A DNA stretch of 64,000 nucleotides from Gammaproteobacteria bacterium (GTDB taxonomy: Bacteria; Pseudomonadota; Gammaproteobacteria; Pseudomonadales; Cellvibrionaceae). Each line of letters opens with the position of its first letter. The first letter of the stretch is position 1. Under the pieces are notes generated by a model that ran no database searches, had not been told where the DNA came from, and saw only the letters and a program-made list of their open reading frames with translations. This document shows positions 1-8,694 of the stretch, one piece after another. Location of the stretch: assembly GCA_021151625.1 (NCBI GenBank), contig JAGKWY010000017.1, positions 46,081-110,080 of the forward strand, given 5' to 3'. Position numbers and translations under genes: made by a program.

Positions 1-453
1 CAGTATCCGCAAGGACTAATTTTTTACTCTGACAAGCTGGATACTATTGTTGAAAAATACAAAAACCATAGCACCATAAACTTGTTTATCATGATCACAC
101 TGGTGTTAAGCATTGCCTCCGTTGTTGCCATTGCAGGGCAAGCGTATTTTTCTGTGCACCAGCGACGTAAACACCTAGGCGTGTTGCGTGCACTGGGTGC
201 TACACGTGGAAAACTTATTGCACAAATATTATTGGAAAATTCCGCAATCCTGTTCATAGGTTTACTGGCAGGCACAGCCCTGGCTCTCCTGCTGAGCCAG
301 CTGATTTATCAAACGTCAGATATAGTGGCCATATCACCCTGGTTTTTATTGGGTACCGCCGCCAGCATTTTTGCAGTCTGTTTACTCAGTGCGGTAATTC
401 CCGCCTGGCAAGCAGGAAAAATATCCCCCAGCCTCGCAACCCGTACTTTATAA
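1..453 (+). CDS. ABC transporter permease, FtsX/MacB type (3' part only)
   Basis: The frame is open from the first base, so the gene begins upstream of the window; about 150 C-terminal residues are present. They contain three strongly hydrophobic stretches and, after the first, the segment QRRKHLGVLRALGATRGKL, which is the typical cytoplasmic coupling region of FtsX-domain permeases (RxxEIGxLRAxGAs). The protein ends shortly after the last membrane segment, as MacB/LolC-type permeases do. It lies 31 bp upstream of a response regulator and sensor kinase, an arrangement common for export systems whose two-component pair controls the transporter. Substrate unknown; family assignment is firm, role is inferred. 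Confidence 0.85.
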   Translation, partial: QYPQGLIFYSDKLDTIVEKYKNHSTINLFIMITLVLSIASVVAIAGQAYFSVHQRRKHLGVLRALGATRGKLIAQILLENSAILFIGLLAGTALALLLSQLIYQTSDIVAISPWFLLGTAASIFAVCLLSAVIPAWQAGKISPSLATRTL

Positions 454-484
454 TGCGCGCACAATAATTTTATTCCCGATACTT

Positions 485-1864
485 ATGACTAACATTCTGG
501 TACTCGATGACAACCCGGCGGTGCTTACATCACTGCAAATTTTATTTGCGCTGAATGGTTTACCTTGTATTACCAGCGAGTATCCATCCCATGCGCTGGA
601 ACTTATCAAACAAGGCCGTGTTTCGCTAGTTATTGCGGATATGAATTTCCAGCGCGAAACCACCAGCGGTGAAGAAGGCAAACGCTTTTTTTATGCGGCA
701 CGCGCGCTTAACCCTGACTTGCCGATTATTTTATTAACCGGCTGGGCCGATTTGGCCAGCGCAGTAGAATTGGTTAAAGCCGGTGCAGCCGATTATTTAG
801 CAAAGCCGTGGGACGACCAGAAGTTATTATTTGCAGTCAATAACTTGCTGGAGCTGAACGAGCTTGCGAGTCAACAGCGCGAACAAGCACTTGAGCGGCA
901 ACAACGGCGCCAGGCATTGGAAAACAAATTCGATCTCGCTGGCGTTGTTTATCAGTCAGATGCCATCTATCGCCTGCTCAGTACCTCAGTGCAAGTAGCC
1001 AAAGCAAATGTACCCATACTCATTACCGGCCCCAATGGTTCAGGCAAAGAAAAAATTGCGGAAATTATTCAACGCAACTCCTCCTTTAAAAATGGGCCGT
1101 TTATTCGTTTAAATGCGGGCGCTATGCCGCTGGATCTAATGGAAGCAGAAATGTTTGGTGCCGAGGCCGGGGCTTACACCGGAATAAAACACACCCGTAT
1201 TGGCCACTTTGAACAGGCCCATGGTGGTACTTTATTTCTGGATGAAATTGGCAACCTGCCCTTGAGTGGGCAAATGAAATTATTGCGTCTGTTGCAAACC
1301 GGAGAATTCCAACGCTTGGGCTCTACCCAGATACGCCACGCCCGTGTGCGTATTATTGCCGCCACCAATACCGATTTGCCGGCTGCAATTGCACGCGGCG
1401 AATTTCGCGAGGATTTGTATTATCGTTTGAATGTGATTGAACTGCACACTCCTGCATTGGCGGAACGCAAGGAAGATATTCTGCCGCTTGCACGCCATTT
1501 TTTAAATGGCCGTCCCATTACACCAGAGGCACTGCGCACCCTGGAGGCACACGATTGGCCCGGCAATGTGCGCGAATTGCAAAATACCATCCAGCGCGCA
1601 TGCCTGTTGGCAAACAGCCACAATATTGAAGCAAAGGACCTGCAATTACCGGCACAAAAAATTAAAACTCGCCCGTTGTTCGAGCCAAACGAAGAACAAT
1701 TGCGTCAATGCCTAACCCAGGCGGCCAATGTTGCAGATGCCGCGCGACAACTCGGACTGAGCCGGCAGGCGCTTTATCGCCGCATGGAAAAATATGCAAT
1801 TAATTCCGAGGAGTATTTTTCCTCAGGCCATAAACCCGATACAGATTCGGCAACGGCATCATGA
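485..1864 (+). CDS. NtrC-like response regulator (REC, AAA+, Fis-type HTH)
   Basis: 459 residues. The receiver domain (1-120) has acidic D8/D9, phosphoacceptor D52 in LVIADMNF and K107 in LAKPW. The AAA+ domain (about 150-370) has a Walker A at 182-189 (GPNGSGKE) and Walker B in GGTLFLDEIG (about 248-256). The C-terminal helix-turn-helix (VADAARQLGLSRQALYRRM, about 415-435) is of Fis type. The sigma-54 contact loop, normally GAFTGA, reads GAYTGI at 229-234, so contact with sigma-54 may be altered. The stop overlaps the next gene's start in ATGA, so translation with the kinase is probably coupled. Likely controls the upstream ABC permease operon; that is inference from context. Confidence 0.92.
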   Translation: MTNILVLDDNPAVLTSLQILFALNGLPCITSEYPSHALELIKQGRVSLVIADMNFQRETTSGEEGKRFFYAARALNPDLPIILLTGWADLASAVELVKAGAADYLAKPWDDQKLLFAVNNLLELNELASQQREQALERQQRRQALENKFDLAGVVYQSDAIYRLLSTSVQVAKANVPILITGPNGSGKEKIAEIIQRNSSFKNGPFIRLNAGAMPLDLMEAEMFGAEAGAYTGIKHTRIGHFEQAHGGTLFLDEIGNLPLSGQMKLLRLLQTGEFQRLGSTQIRHARVRIIAATNTDLPAAIARGEFREDLYYRLNVIELHTPALAERKEDILPLARHFLNGRPITPEALRTLEAHDWPGNVRELQNTIQRACLLANSHNIEAKDLQLPAQKIKTRPLFEPNEEQLRQCLTQAANVADAARQLGLSRQALYRRMEKYAINSEEYFSSGHKPDTDSATAS

Positions 1865-3261
1865 ACTATTCATTGCGCCTGCTTGCATTAATCGTTGGTA
1901 ATTGCCTGGCACTAGGTAGCGGCCTGCTGGTTTACCGTGCAATAGACAACCTCGGCAGCGCATTGGCCTGTGGCTTTTTAGTGATGGTGCTGGTCACCTG
2001 GTTGTCCTATCGCCTGTTTGGCAAACCATTGAATCAATTTTTAAATACTCTGGAAGCGGCACTACTGCATTTGAAGGACGGTGAATTTTCCCTGCAATTG
2101 CCCAGGCAAAAAAATTCACAATTTAATCAGCTGGCACAATTGTTTAATCAGGTCATCGCCAGGTTGCGCGAAGACCAAACGCATTTATTGCAACGCGATT
2201 TAATGTTGAACCGCGTATTTGAAACTGTCTCCTCCGCACTGGTATTAACCGATGCACGCCAAAAAATTGTGTTGTGCAATCCCACCGCGCGGCAGCTATT
2301 AAATCAGGGCAGACCTGTGCGCGGGCTTTCTTTACAGGAGCTTGTTGCCACCATGCCGGCATTACTACAAGAATCAATTAATCACCAGCAGAACCTGATG
2401 TTTACCCTGGAGAAGCCGCAAGCCGCGCACAAGGATAATGCAAATGCGCAAGCTGGTTTAAACGAAGACGCAAACACTGAAGCTGAAAGCTGGTATTTAT
2501 TCTGCGAAAAATTCCAGCTACATGGCTATGAACATTGCCTATATCATTTTCAACCCTTAACTCAGGCACTGGCGCGTAGCGAGGTAGATACCTGGAAAAA
2601 AGTGATTCGGGTATTTAGCCATGAACTTAACAATTCCCTTGCACCTGTTTCTTCACTGGCACATTCAGGCCTGCAACTGGTTCAGCGCACAGATTTACCA
2701 GAACCACAGCGGGAATTGCTGGAAAAAATCCTGACTACTGTGCAAGAACGCTCCGCTCACCTGCGCGACTTTTTAGGCGACTATGCACAGCTTTCTCGTT
2801 TGCCAATCCCGGTGCGCGAGCCGATCGACTGGCTCGCGCTTTTAACCAATATACAAGGATTAATTTATTTCACATTAGACAACTGTCGCACTTATCGAAG
2901 CGGATTTGCCGACCCCGCACAAATTTCACAAGTACTAATTAATCTGATAAAAAATGCACACGAGGCAGGCGCCAGCGAGAAGGGAATTAATGTGCAGATC
3001 AAAGAACAAGGCGATTGGGATGTCATTAGTATTAATGACGATGGCAGTGGCATGAGCGAAGAACAATTAAAACAAGCAATGTTGCCCTTCTATTCTACCA
3101 AGCGCGATGGCTCCGGCCTTGGTTTAGCGCTCTGCCGAGAGATTATTGAAGCGCACAACGGCCGCCTTCACTTTGCCAATCTACCAGAGCAAGGACTGAG
3201 CGTTTCTATTTGGCTTCCCGCACATAAAATCACTATCGAACAACGCCTCACCTCGCTTTAA
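1861..3261 (+). CDS. NtrB-like membrane sensor histidine kinase
   Basis: 466 residues. Two membrane segments at about 5-28 and 32-52 with almost no periplasmic loop, then a HAMP-like stretch and a PAS-like region (about 110-235). The H-box holds H254 in FSHELNNSLAP, the N-box N365 in LINLIKNAHEAG, G1 DDGSG at 393-397 and G2 GSGLGLALCREII near 417-428. The HELNN phospho-site is that of the NtrB/ZraS-type kinases that pair with NtrC-like regulators. Because the sensor has no sizeable external domain, it probably reads a membrane or cytoplasmic cue. Cognate partner is the regulator it overlaps by 4 bp. Confidence 0.9.
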   Translation: MNYSLRLLALIVGNCLALGSGLLVYRAIDNLGSALACGFLVMVLVTWLSYRLFGKPLNQFLNTLEAALLHLKDGEFSLQLPRQKNSQFNQLAQLFNQVIARLREDQTHLLQRDLMLNRVFETVSSALVLTDARQKIVLCNPTARQLLNQGRPVRGLSLQELVATMPALLQESINHQQNLMFTLEKPQAAHKDNANAQAGLNEDANTEAESWYLFCEKFQLHGYEHCLYHFQPLTQALARSEVDTWKKVIRVFSHELNNSLAPVSSLAHSGLQLVQRTDLPEPQRELLEKILTTVQERSAHLRDFLGDYAQLSRLPIPVREPIDWLALLTNIQGLIYFTLDNCRTYRSGFADPAQISQVLINLIKNAHEAGASEKGINVQIKEQGDWDVISINDDGSGMSEEQLKQAMLPFYSTKRDGSGLGLALCREIIEAHNGRLHFANLPEQGLSVSIWLPAHKITIEQRLTSL

Positions 3262-3815
3262 AAACCGCACTTCTTAGGAAGTTTTTCGTGTTAACAACCT
3301 TATCCCCAATAAAAAAACCTGCAATAAACTGAAGAAAATCATGCCGCCGGCTCAATTATTTTTGAGAAGACCATCACACGCTTTACTAATTTTCATTTTT
3401 GTTCGCTAAAAAATCGGTTTCTTTAACCGACACATCTTTATGTTAATTTTTTTTCTTCCCTCCCAAAACAGTCGCAAACTGAAATGTCATAGCGGCTAAC
3501 CAAGTGACAACTCAATGTTTTGCATGTCATTAAAAGTCACTCAAAATAACCTTCCAACAACAATAAAACATAAAAATTACAATATTTATTTTGTTTACTT
3601 CAGAAAAAAATAACCCTAAAAACACCTACATAAAACCCATGAAATTTCCTGTCATTTAAATGCGTAGCAATAAAATTTTCACTATTTTAAATTAAAAAAA
3701 AGCACTGAAGTGCCCCTACTGAAGGTTTCTATAGATCCTTAGCAGTCTGCCAATGAAAGGAATCAACTTAACCAATATTAATTATTTAAAATTTTTACGA
3801 TCAAGGAGCGTTGTC
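3262..3815. other. Long AT-rich intergenic region with TGTCA-like boxes
   Basis: No coding frame with a ribosome-binding site was seen. Just after the kinase stop there is a weak hairpin (ACTTC-TTAG-GAAGT followed by TTTTTC, about 3269-3288) that may end the upstream operon. A second short hairpin, TCGGTT-TCTTT-AACCGA, lies near 3412-3428. Several copies of TGTCA or its complement occur between about 3484 and 3656 (ATGTCATA, GTGACAAC, CATGTCATTA, AGTCACTC, CTGTCATTTA), possibly a regulator's sites. The region presumably holds the promoter of the secreted-protein cluster. Confidence 0.4.
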
Positions 3816-5087
3816 GTGGATAACAATAAAGAGTTAAATTTCGCCTTAAGCAATAAAACCATCAAAAAATTACTCGGGGTTGGTGTTTTATGTTTGCTAG
3901 GGAGCTGCATTTCTTTGTGCGCTATCGCCTTTCCGGTGTCGCCTGCAACAAAAGATATTGCCAGCAAGTTCCCAATCGAGCTGCAACAAAAATATGCATT
4001 CTTCGCAGACTCACAAGATCCAACCCTGGGTTATTACGTCGCAAAACAGGCAGGTATTACCACCAAGCCTGGCTCCACCAGTGTGAACTTAAGCGTTACC
4101 TCAGCACTATCCAGCGAGCCCTATCTTCCGCCAGAACAGCTAAAGATAAATGGATCGTTCGACTCCACTGGCCCACAAACAGATATCACTTATTTGCTAA
4201 ATACTGCAAAAAAAATTGGCTTGACACTTAGCCCCGCCCCCATCAGTGACGCAGAAACATTTTTTATTGCCGACGGTTTTATTACTGATGCCAGTGGAAA
4301 AATTCAACCCTACTGCACATTTCAACCGGTCGTTTTACCCAACGGCGTCACCCTACAACTTCCCAGTTGCAGCGCGATGGATCAAAACGGAGTCATAAGG
4401 CCACTGCAAAGCATTTATGCACTGGATTCTTCAGCCATTAATAAATATGGAAATGTACAACAACAGCTCGCATTCAATGCAAAAGCCTTTGGCCAGCTAT
4501 CGCCACTGGTTTCTGAAGTACTCGCCTCTGGCGCAGGTTGGGATAACTTTTTTTCCGGGCAACTGCGCTGGCAAATTAACAACGGCAAGCGCATTGAAAT
4601 TGCGACAGTCACCGTAAACTGGATAGATCTCTATGCAGAATTAGTAAAATACATGGCGGACATTAATTATGTGATGACAGAGCAAGATGCTTACTTGCTT
4701 GCCATTCGTATCATTAAAGATACGCGCCTCGCCAACACCGTTAAGATTAAATTAGCCCCTGGCTATTCCTGGGGCCCCTGGTGGAACCCCAACCTGCCTT
4801 TGCTGGAAAATGTCGCTAACGAACTAGTACGCGTAGCAAAAAGTAAATCACTTATTATTGTTGAAGCTAAAGCACCGGGAGCCAATTCCGCAAAACGCTT
4901 CTACACACTCAACATCGATTATAAAAAATTATTTGAAACTCCCGTTCAAACATTTGCCCTCTATCAGCGCAATAACACTACCGATATCTACGCTTACACC
5001 GACCTCAGCATTCAATGTGTGATTGGGGAAATTGATGGCGAAGTTATCTGGAATTTTACTGATCAGCGCTGCGACTACCTACGCTAA
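3816..5087 (+). CDS. Secreted protein of unknown function, paralogue family member A
   Basis: I chose GTG 3816 because AAGGAG lies 7 nt upstream (3803-3808); the ATG at 3753 in the same frame has no ribosome-binding site. From that start the protein has 423 residues with a basic N-region and a hydrophobic stretch LLGVGVLCLLGSCISLCAIA, either a signal peptide or a lipobox (LGSC). It shares with the products at 5182 and 8695 the motif YAFFADSQDPTLGYYVAK near the mature N-terminus and two cysteine pairs (residues 167/185 and 401/419 from GTG). Each pair is spaced 17-18 residues and is well suited to a disulfide. No known domain recognised. First gene of a cluster leading to a tetraheme cytochrome. 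Confidence 0.8.
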   Translation: MDNNKELNFALSNKTIKKLLGVGVLCLLGSCISLCAIAFPVSPATKDIASKFPIELQQKYAFFADSQDPTLGYYVAKQAGITTKPGSTSVNLSVTSALSSEPYLPPEQLKINGSFDSTGPQTDITYLLNTAKKIGLTLSPAPISDAETFFIADGFITDASGKIQPYCTFQPVVLPNGVTLQLPSCSAMDQNGVIRPLQSIYALDSSAINKYGNVQQQLAFNAKAFGQLSPLVSEVLASGAGWDNFFSGQLRWQINNGKRIEIATVTVNWIDLYAELVKYMADINYVMTEQDAYLLAIRIIKDTRLANTVKIKLAPGYSWGPWWNPNLPLLENVANELVRVAKSKSLIIVEAKAPGANSAKRFYTLNIDYKKLFETPVQTFALYQRNNTTDIYAYTDLSIQCVIGEIDGEVIWNFTDQRCDYLR

Positions 5088-5181
5088 CTCACAACTACCC
5101 AGAATTATTCACTTCTCTAAGGAGGGGTAATAATAGTGCACATTCCGTGCAGCACATTAACCAACACCAGGAGGATGTTTT

Positions 5182-6435
5182 ATGAATTTCACCAAGAAAG
5201 CTCATATAGTTGCGCTGGCTTCAGCAATGGCTGTTCCCATGCTTGCCAATGCCAGCCCGGTTGCACCTGAACAGAAACCCGTACCGGTTCGCTTCAGTGC
5301 AGAGGTGCTCGCCAACTTTGAATTGTATGCCGATAGCGATAACAACAAATTGGTTTGGTACGTACCTAAATACGGTTCAGTGGCCATGCTTGGCACTCCG
5401 TCAAACCCGGTGCCACGTTTTAACGCCAATTATTTCACCGAGTTTAGTGGCGCTTTTGCGGGGCAAACTGTTGCTGTGTTAGGTGGCTCTTTCTCTACCG
5501 CTGGTTTTGCTCCGCAGCGTACTCAATTACAAAATGAGGCAACGAGCCTGGGCGTACAAATTGCGCCCGCACAAGCTAAAAAAGCCACCACTAAATTTAT
5601 TGTGAGCGGCCTGGATACCGATGGAAAACTACATGCAAACTGCACCACTACCAAGCTGTTAGTTACTAACCCGGTGACTGGTGTTACCACTGAAGTTTCC
5701 ATGCCCAAGTGCGAAGTGGTATATGAGGATGGCACGATTAAAGAGGTGGATACTATTCAAAAATTCACCGCACTGGTTCCTACCGGACAGACCTCGGTAT
5801 CTACCAGTATTCCATTCCAGGCCAAAACCACTCCGGACTACACCAACTCGGTGACATCAAATCTGGCCTCTGGCGCAAACTTTGACGAATCGCTCTCCGC
5901 CGTTGTGGATTGGGAAATTCCTACCAGCTCCATTACACGCACAGCGCGTTTTACTATCAATTACAACCAGGTATTTGAAAAGGCCACCACCTTTGCTGCC
6001 ATTCACAACTGGGCTTGTGTAGATATAGAAGTATCTACCTTTTTCCAACGCCTGGTGCGCGATGGCAGCATCAAAGTGGAATACCTGAATGCCAGTAACC
6101 AATGGGTATTGAATGCGCCTAATGCATCAGATTTTGTCGGTGCAGTCGCTGCGCTTGAGCGTGAAATTCGCAACGAAATCTTTTCTGAAATGACCAGCTA
6201 CGCCCAACCAAACCTGCCTAATGTGAGCCGTCAAGCGAGTGCTGTTTTCACCCTGCGCGCTAACTATGAGAAACAAATTTTTAGCGTCAATGAAACTCGC
6301 GTATTCAACTACAACCCGGGTCCTGTGATAAAAACAGCGCGCACCGATATGTTTGTTGGCTGCTTGACCGGCGGCTTTGGTTTGCCTGTAGTAGCGTCTA
6401 CCGCACCTAATTGCAAAGCGTTATTCGGCATTTAA
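5182..6435 (+). CDS. Secreted protein of unknown function, paralogue family member B
   Basis: 417 residues. The start follows a strong AGGAGG 7 nt upstream. Signal peptide about 1-25 (KKAHIVALASAMAVPMLANA). The mature protein opens with FELYADSDNNKLVWYVPKYG, equivalent to YAFFADSQDPTLGYYVAK in the protein before it and FYVFSDSSNAQLLRYLPKQ in the one at 8695. Cys154 and Cys177 flank a beta-rich segment, Cys394 and Cys411 lie at the C-terminus, and both pairs align with the paralogues. LASGANFDESLSAVVDWEI (about 228-246) matches LASGAGWDNFFSGQLRWQI in member A. Function unknown; predicted periplasmic or extracellular. A perfect terminator follows, so the next gene may depend on read-through or its own promoter. 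Confidence 0.85.
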   Translation: MNFTKKAHIVALASAMAVPMLANASPVAPEQKPVPVRFSAEVLANFELYADSDNNKLVWYVPKYGSVAMLGTPSNPVPRFNANYFTEFSGAFAGQTVAVLGGSFSTAGFAPQRTQLQNEATSLGVQIAPAQAKKATTKFIVSGLDTDGKLHANCTTTKLLVTNPVTGVTTEVSMPKCEVVYEDGTIKEVDTIQKFTALVPTGQTSVSTSIPFQAKTTPDYTNSVTSNLASGANFDESLSAVVDWEIPTSSITRTARFTINYNQVFEKATTFAAIHNWACVDIEVSTFFQRLVRDGSIKVEYLNASNQWVLNAPNASDFVGAVAALEREIRNEIFSEMTSYAQPNLPNVSRQASAVFTLRANYEKQIFSVNETRVFNYNPGPVIKTARTDMFVGCLTGGFGLPVVASTAPNCKALFGI

Positions 6436-6464
6436 TCTCATAAAGCATTATTTATTAATACTCA

Positions 6465-6490
6465 GGAAGCGGGCAACCGCTTCCTTTTTT
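6465..6490 (+). terminator. Intrinsic terminator
   Basis: GGAAGCGG-GCAA-CCGCTTCC is a perfect 8-bp stem with a 4-nt loop followed by six T residues. It sits 29 bp after the stop of member B and just before the next gene's ribosome-binding site, so it probably sets a ratio between the upstream and downstream parts of the cluster. Confidence 0.85.
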
Positions 6491-6504
6491 AAACAGGGGG
6501 TTTT

Positions 6505-7353
6505 ATGAAAAAGCTAATGTTTTTTTGTTGTGCAATGGTGATATCGCTGATCTCATTTAATAGCCACGCAGACTTATCCGGTTATGACCTGGAAAAGCGA
6601 AAAATATTCAGTGATTTTATTTTCCTACCGATCACCGGTAGCGATAAACAAGGTTCTTTTTTATATACACGCTATAAAAAAGCCCTATCAACACCAACCA
6701 ACTACGCAACAGGCTGGCGATCAATATCTCTGTCACTAAATCCAGCTGCAATTAATTCCACAGAATACAACCAATTTATTCTGGACAACGGTATTCTGGA
6801 TAACAGAAAAAACCTAATCCCGGCAGACGCAACTCTATGCCAATTATCGACTGAAGCCAGACGAAAAATATCTGAATTGGGACTAGTCTTTACCACAGTA
6901 TTTCTGGGCGGCAGTTATCCAAAAGCCTGCTCGCTAGTTATTCGCTACTATACAACGGCACTGAGCGCTCAGGAAAAAGCACTCGTAGATTATCTGACTG
7001 CCAACAGTGTTATTTCACTCTCCTTCAGAATTGAGGAGCAATTGTCTCCAGCCATCAACGTCAGCTTTTCTGAAATTCTATTTGAGCTCAATAGTCTCGG
7101 TGCACTACAAAAAGACAGCGCCAATAACTATCAAGGCCCCTTGTCTGCTGTTACTTATCATGCAGCCCAGCTGCCTTCCAGTTTATTTGGTGAGGCAGGT
7201 TCGCTGCCTATTTCCTTTAAAGCCTGGGAATTATTTTTAAACACCTTCACCCTGAGTGGAAAAATACTGAAAGTTCAGCTTACCAGTAGCAATGAATTTT
7301 TATCGGTTCCTGCCGTTCGGGAAGAAATTATTAACGTCAATGCGACGCTGTAA
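6505..7353 (+). CDS. Small secreted protein of unknown function, cluster member C
   Basis: 282 residues with a clear signal peptide (KKLMFFCCAMVISLISFNSHA, about 2-22) and CAGGGGG upstream as ribosome-binding site. Shorter than the neighbouring paralogues and without their two cysteine pairs, though it has Cys112 and Cys142. It does share a local pattern, INVSFSEILFEL, with members A (VNWIDLYAEL), B (INYNQVFEKA) and D (INWKTLLADF), suggesting a related beta-helix element. It begins with a 'FSDFIFLPITGSDKQGSFLY' stretch at the position of the family's aromatic N-terminal motif. I do not recognise a known family. The tetraheme cytochrome starts 16 bp after its stop, so the two are very likely co-transcribed. 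Confidence 0.78.
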   Translation: MKKLMFFCCAMVISLISFNSHADLSGYDLEKRKIFSDFIFLPITGSDKQGSFLYTRYKKALSTPTNYATGWRSISLSLNPAAINSTEYNQFILDNGILDNRKNLIPADATLCQLSTEARRKISELGLVFTTVFLGGSYPKACSLVIRYYTTALSAQEKALVDYLTANSVISLSFRIEEQLSPAINVSFSEILFELNSLGALQKDSANNYQGPLSAVTYHAAQLPSSLFGEAGSLPISFKAWELFLNTFTLSGKILKVQLTSSNEFLSVPAVREEIINVNATL

Positions 7354-7369
7354 ATAAACGGGGAGCAAC

Positions 7370-8494
7370 ATGTTACGGATTTTGGTGTGCATGATTTTTT
7401 GCAGTTGTCAGTTTGCGATAGCCATGACTTTACCGAATAATCAGGAGTGCGCTGAGTGTCACTTTTCATCGCGCACTCAGGTTGCGGAAAAATTCCCTAC
7501 CGGTTTCGGCCGCTGGGAAAATGCCCAGTGCTTCGGTTGCCATAATGAATTGACAGAAGTCGCCACCATTCACTTACAAGGAAAGCAAGACCCGCGTTTC
7601 TCCTCCCTGCCGATTTCTGATGATCGGATTAATCGCATGGAACGCGATCCTTTACCTTACTTGAATGCTGCTTTTGATCCTATTGAAACTGCAGGCCGCA
7701 GTAGAACCAATGCGCACAACCTGACCAATTTTTTGCGCCGCCCCCATGGCCAGTGTTCAGCAGATGGAGTTTGCTCTGCACCTTTGATGATGGCTTATCC
7801 GGATTTTAAAAAAGCCAGCACAGTTGATACTAATAACCCACACATGCGCGAGCATAGCGAACTGGGTAAAAGCCTGTTTCAAAGCAAGTGCGCCAGTTGC
7901 CATGCAGCGAGCGATATATCGCGCTACAACCCTACAGCAATGAGTTTATTTTCTGCAGATTGGATTTATCAGTATGCAAACCGGCACATCCAGAAGGAAA
8001 ACCGCCAGATGCCAAAGGTGTCTGTCACCCAAGCAGACAGCAACTACTTACATGCATATTTTCAATCGGTCCGAACCGAAAAAGAGGCGGAGGTAGACGC
8101 CCTGGCAAAAAAATATATCGCCAATTTTCAAAATAAAAACACCACCCTGCCAACCGCTGAAATCAATTATATGTGGCAAAAATTTTGGCGCGATGGCAGC
8201 TGTGTACACTGCCATTCCATCGGCGGGAGAGCCACTGCAAAATTCGATACATCAACCCAGGGCATTGTCACCTGGCTAAAAAACAATGACCCGCAGCAAT
8301 TGGTGGACAGATTAATAACCCGACATGCAGAACAACAAGTGGGGATAGGTGCAGAAAAACCTGGCATGCCCATGACCGGAAAGCCACTTTCATTTACCGC
8401 AATTACCATATTGGCAACCTGGATTAATATGGGCTGCCCGGATAAAGACCTTAAGAAATTTTGTGTGCCAAAAACAGTAGCATCAACACCTTAA
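7370..8494 (+). CDS. Tetraheme c-type cytochrome, periplasmic
   Basis: 374 residues with signal peptide (about 1-19, LRILVCMIFCSCQFAIA). Four CxxCH heme sites: CAECH 27-31, CFGCH 54-58, CASCH 174-178 and CVHCH 278-282. The first two are close together, like paired-heme modules; the last two each start a class I-like cytochrome domain, with candidate distal methionines in QMPKVS (about 214) and GMPMTG (about 345). An extra CSADGVC (129-135) is not a heme site. There is no MauG or cytochrome-peroxidase signature. Likely carries electrons to or from the neighbouring secreted proteins; the partner is inferred from position only. Confidence 0.88.
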   Translation: MLRILVCMIFCSCQFAIAMTLPNNQECAECHFSSRTQVAEKFPTGFGRWENAQCFGCHNELTEVATIHLQGKQDPRFSSLPISDDRINRMERDPLPYLNAAFDPIETAGRSRTNAHNLTNFLRRPHGQCSADGVCSAPLMMAYPDFKKASTVDTNNPHMREHSELGKSLFQSKCASCHAASDISRYNPTAMSLFSADWIYQYANRHIQKENRQMPKVSVTQADSNYLHAYFQSVRTEKEAEVDALAKKYIANFQNKNTTLPTAEINYMWQKFWRDGSCVHCHSIGGRATAKFDTSTQGIVTWLKNNDPQQLVDRLITRHAEQQVGIGAEKPGMPMTGKPLSFTAITILATWINMGCPDKDLKKFCVPKTVASTP

Positions 8495-8694
8495 TAAAAA
8501 CGAAACAAATTTGTAACCAGCGAATGACATGAATTAATTTTGTTGATTGAGATGTTATCTTGCGTGAAGGCGTTGGCAATCCCGTGCAGATTTCTGCCGC
8601 CTTATTTTCCTGCCATGTTAGCGTATTCTCACTAGCAGCCTCAGGCGAGCACTGATTGGTTAACCACCTTCTACTTTTTTGCAGATGACCGCAC

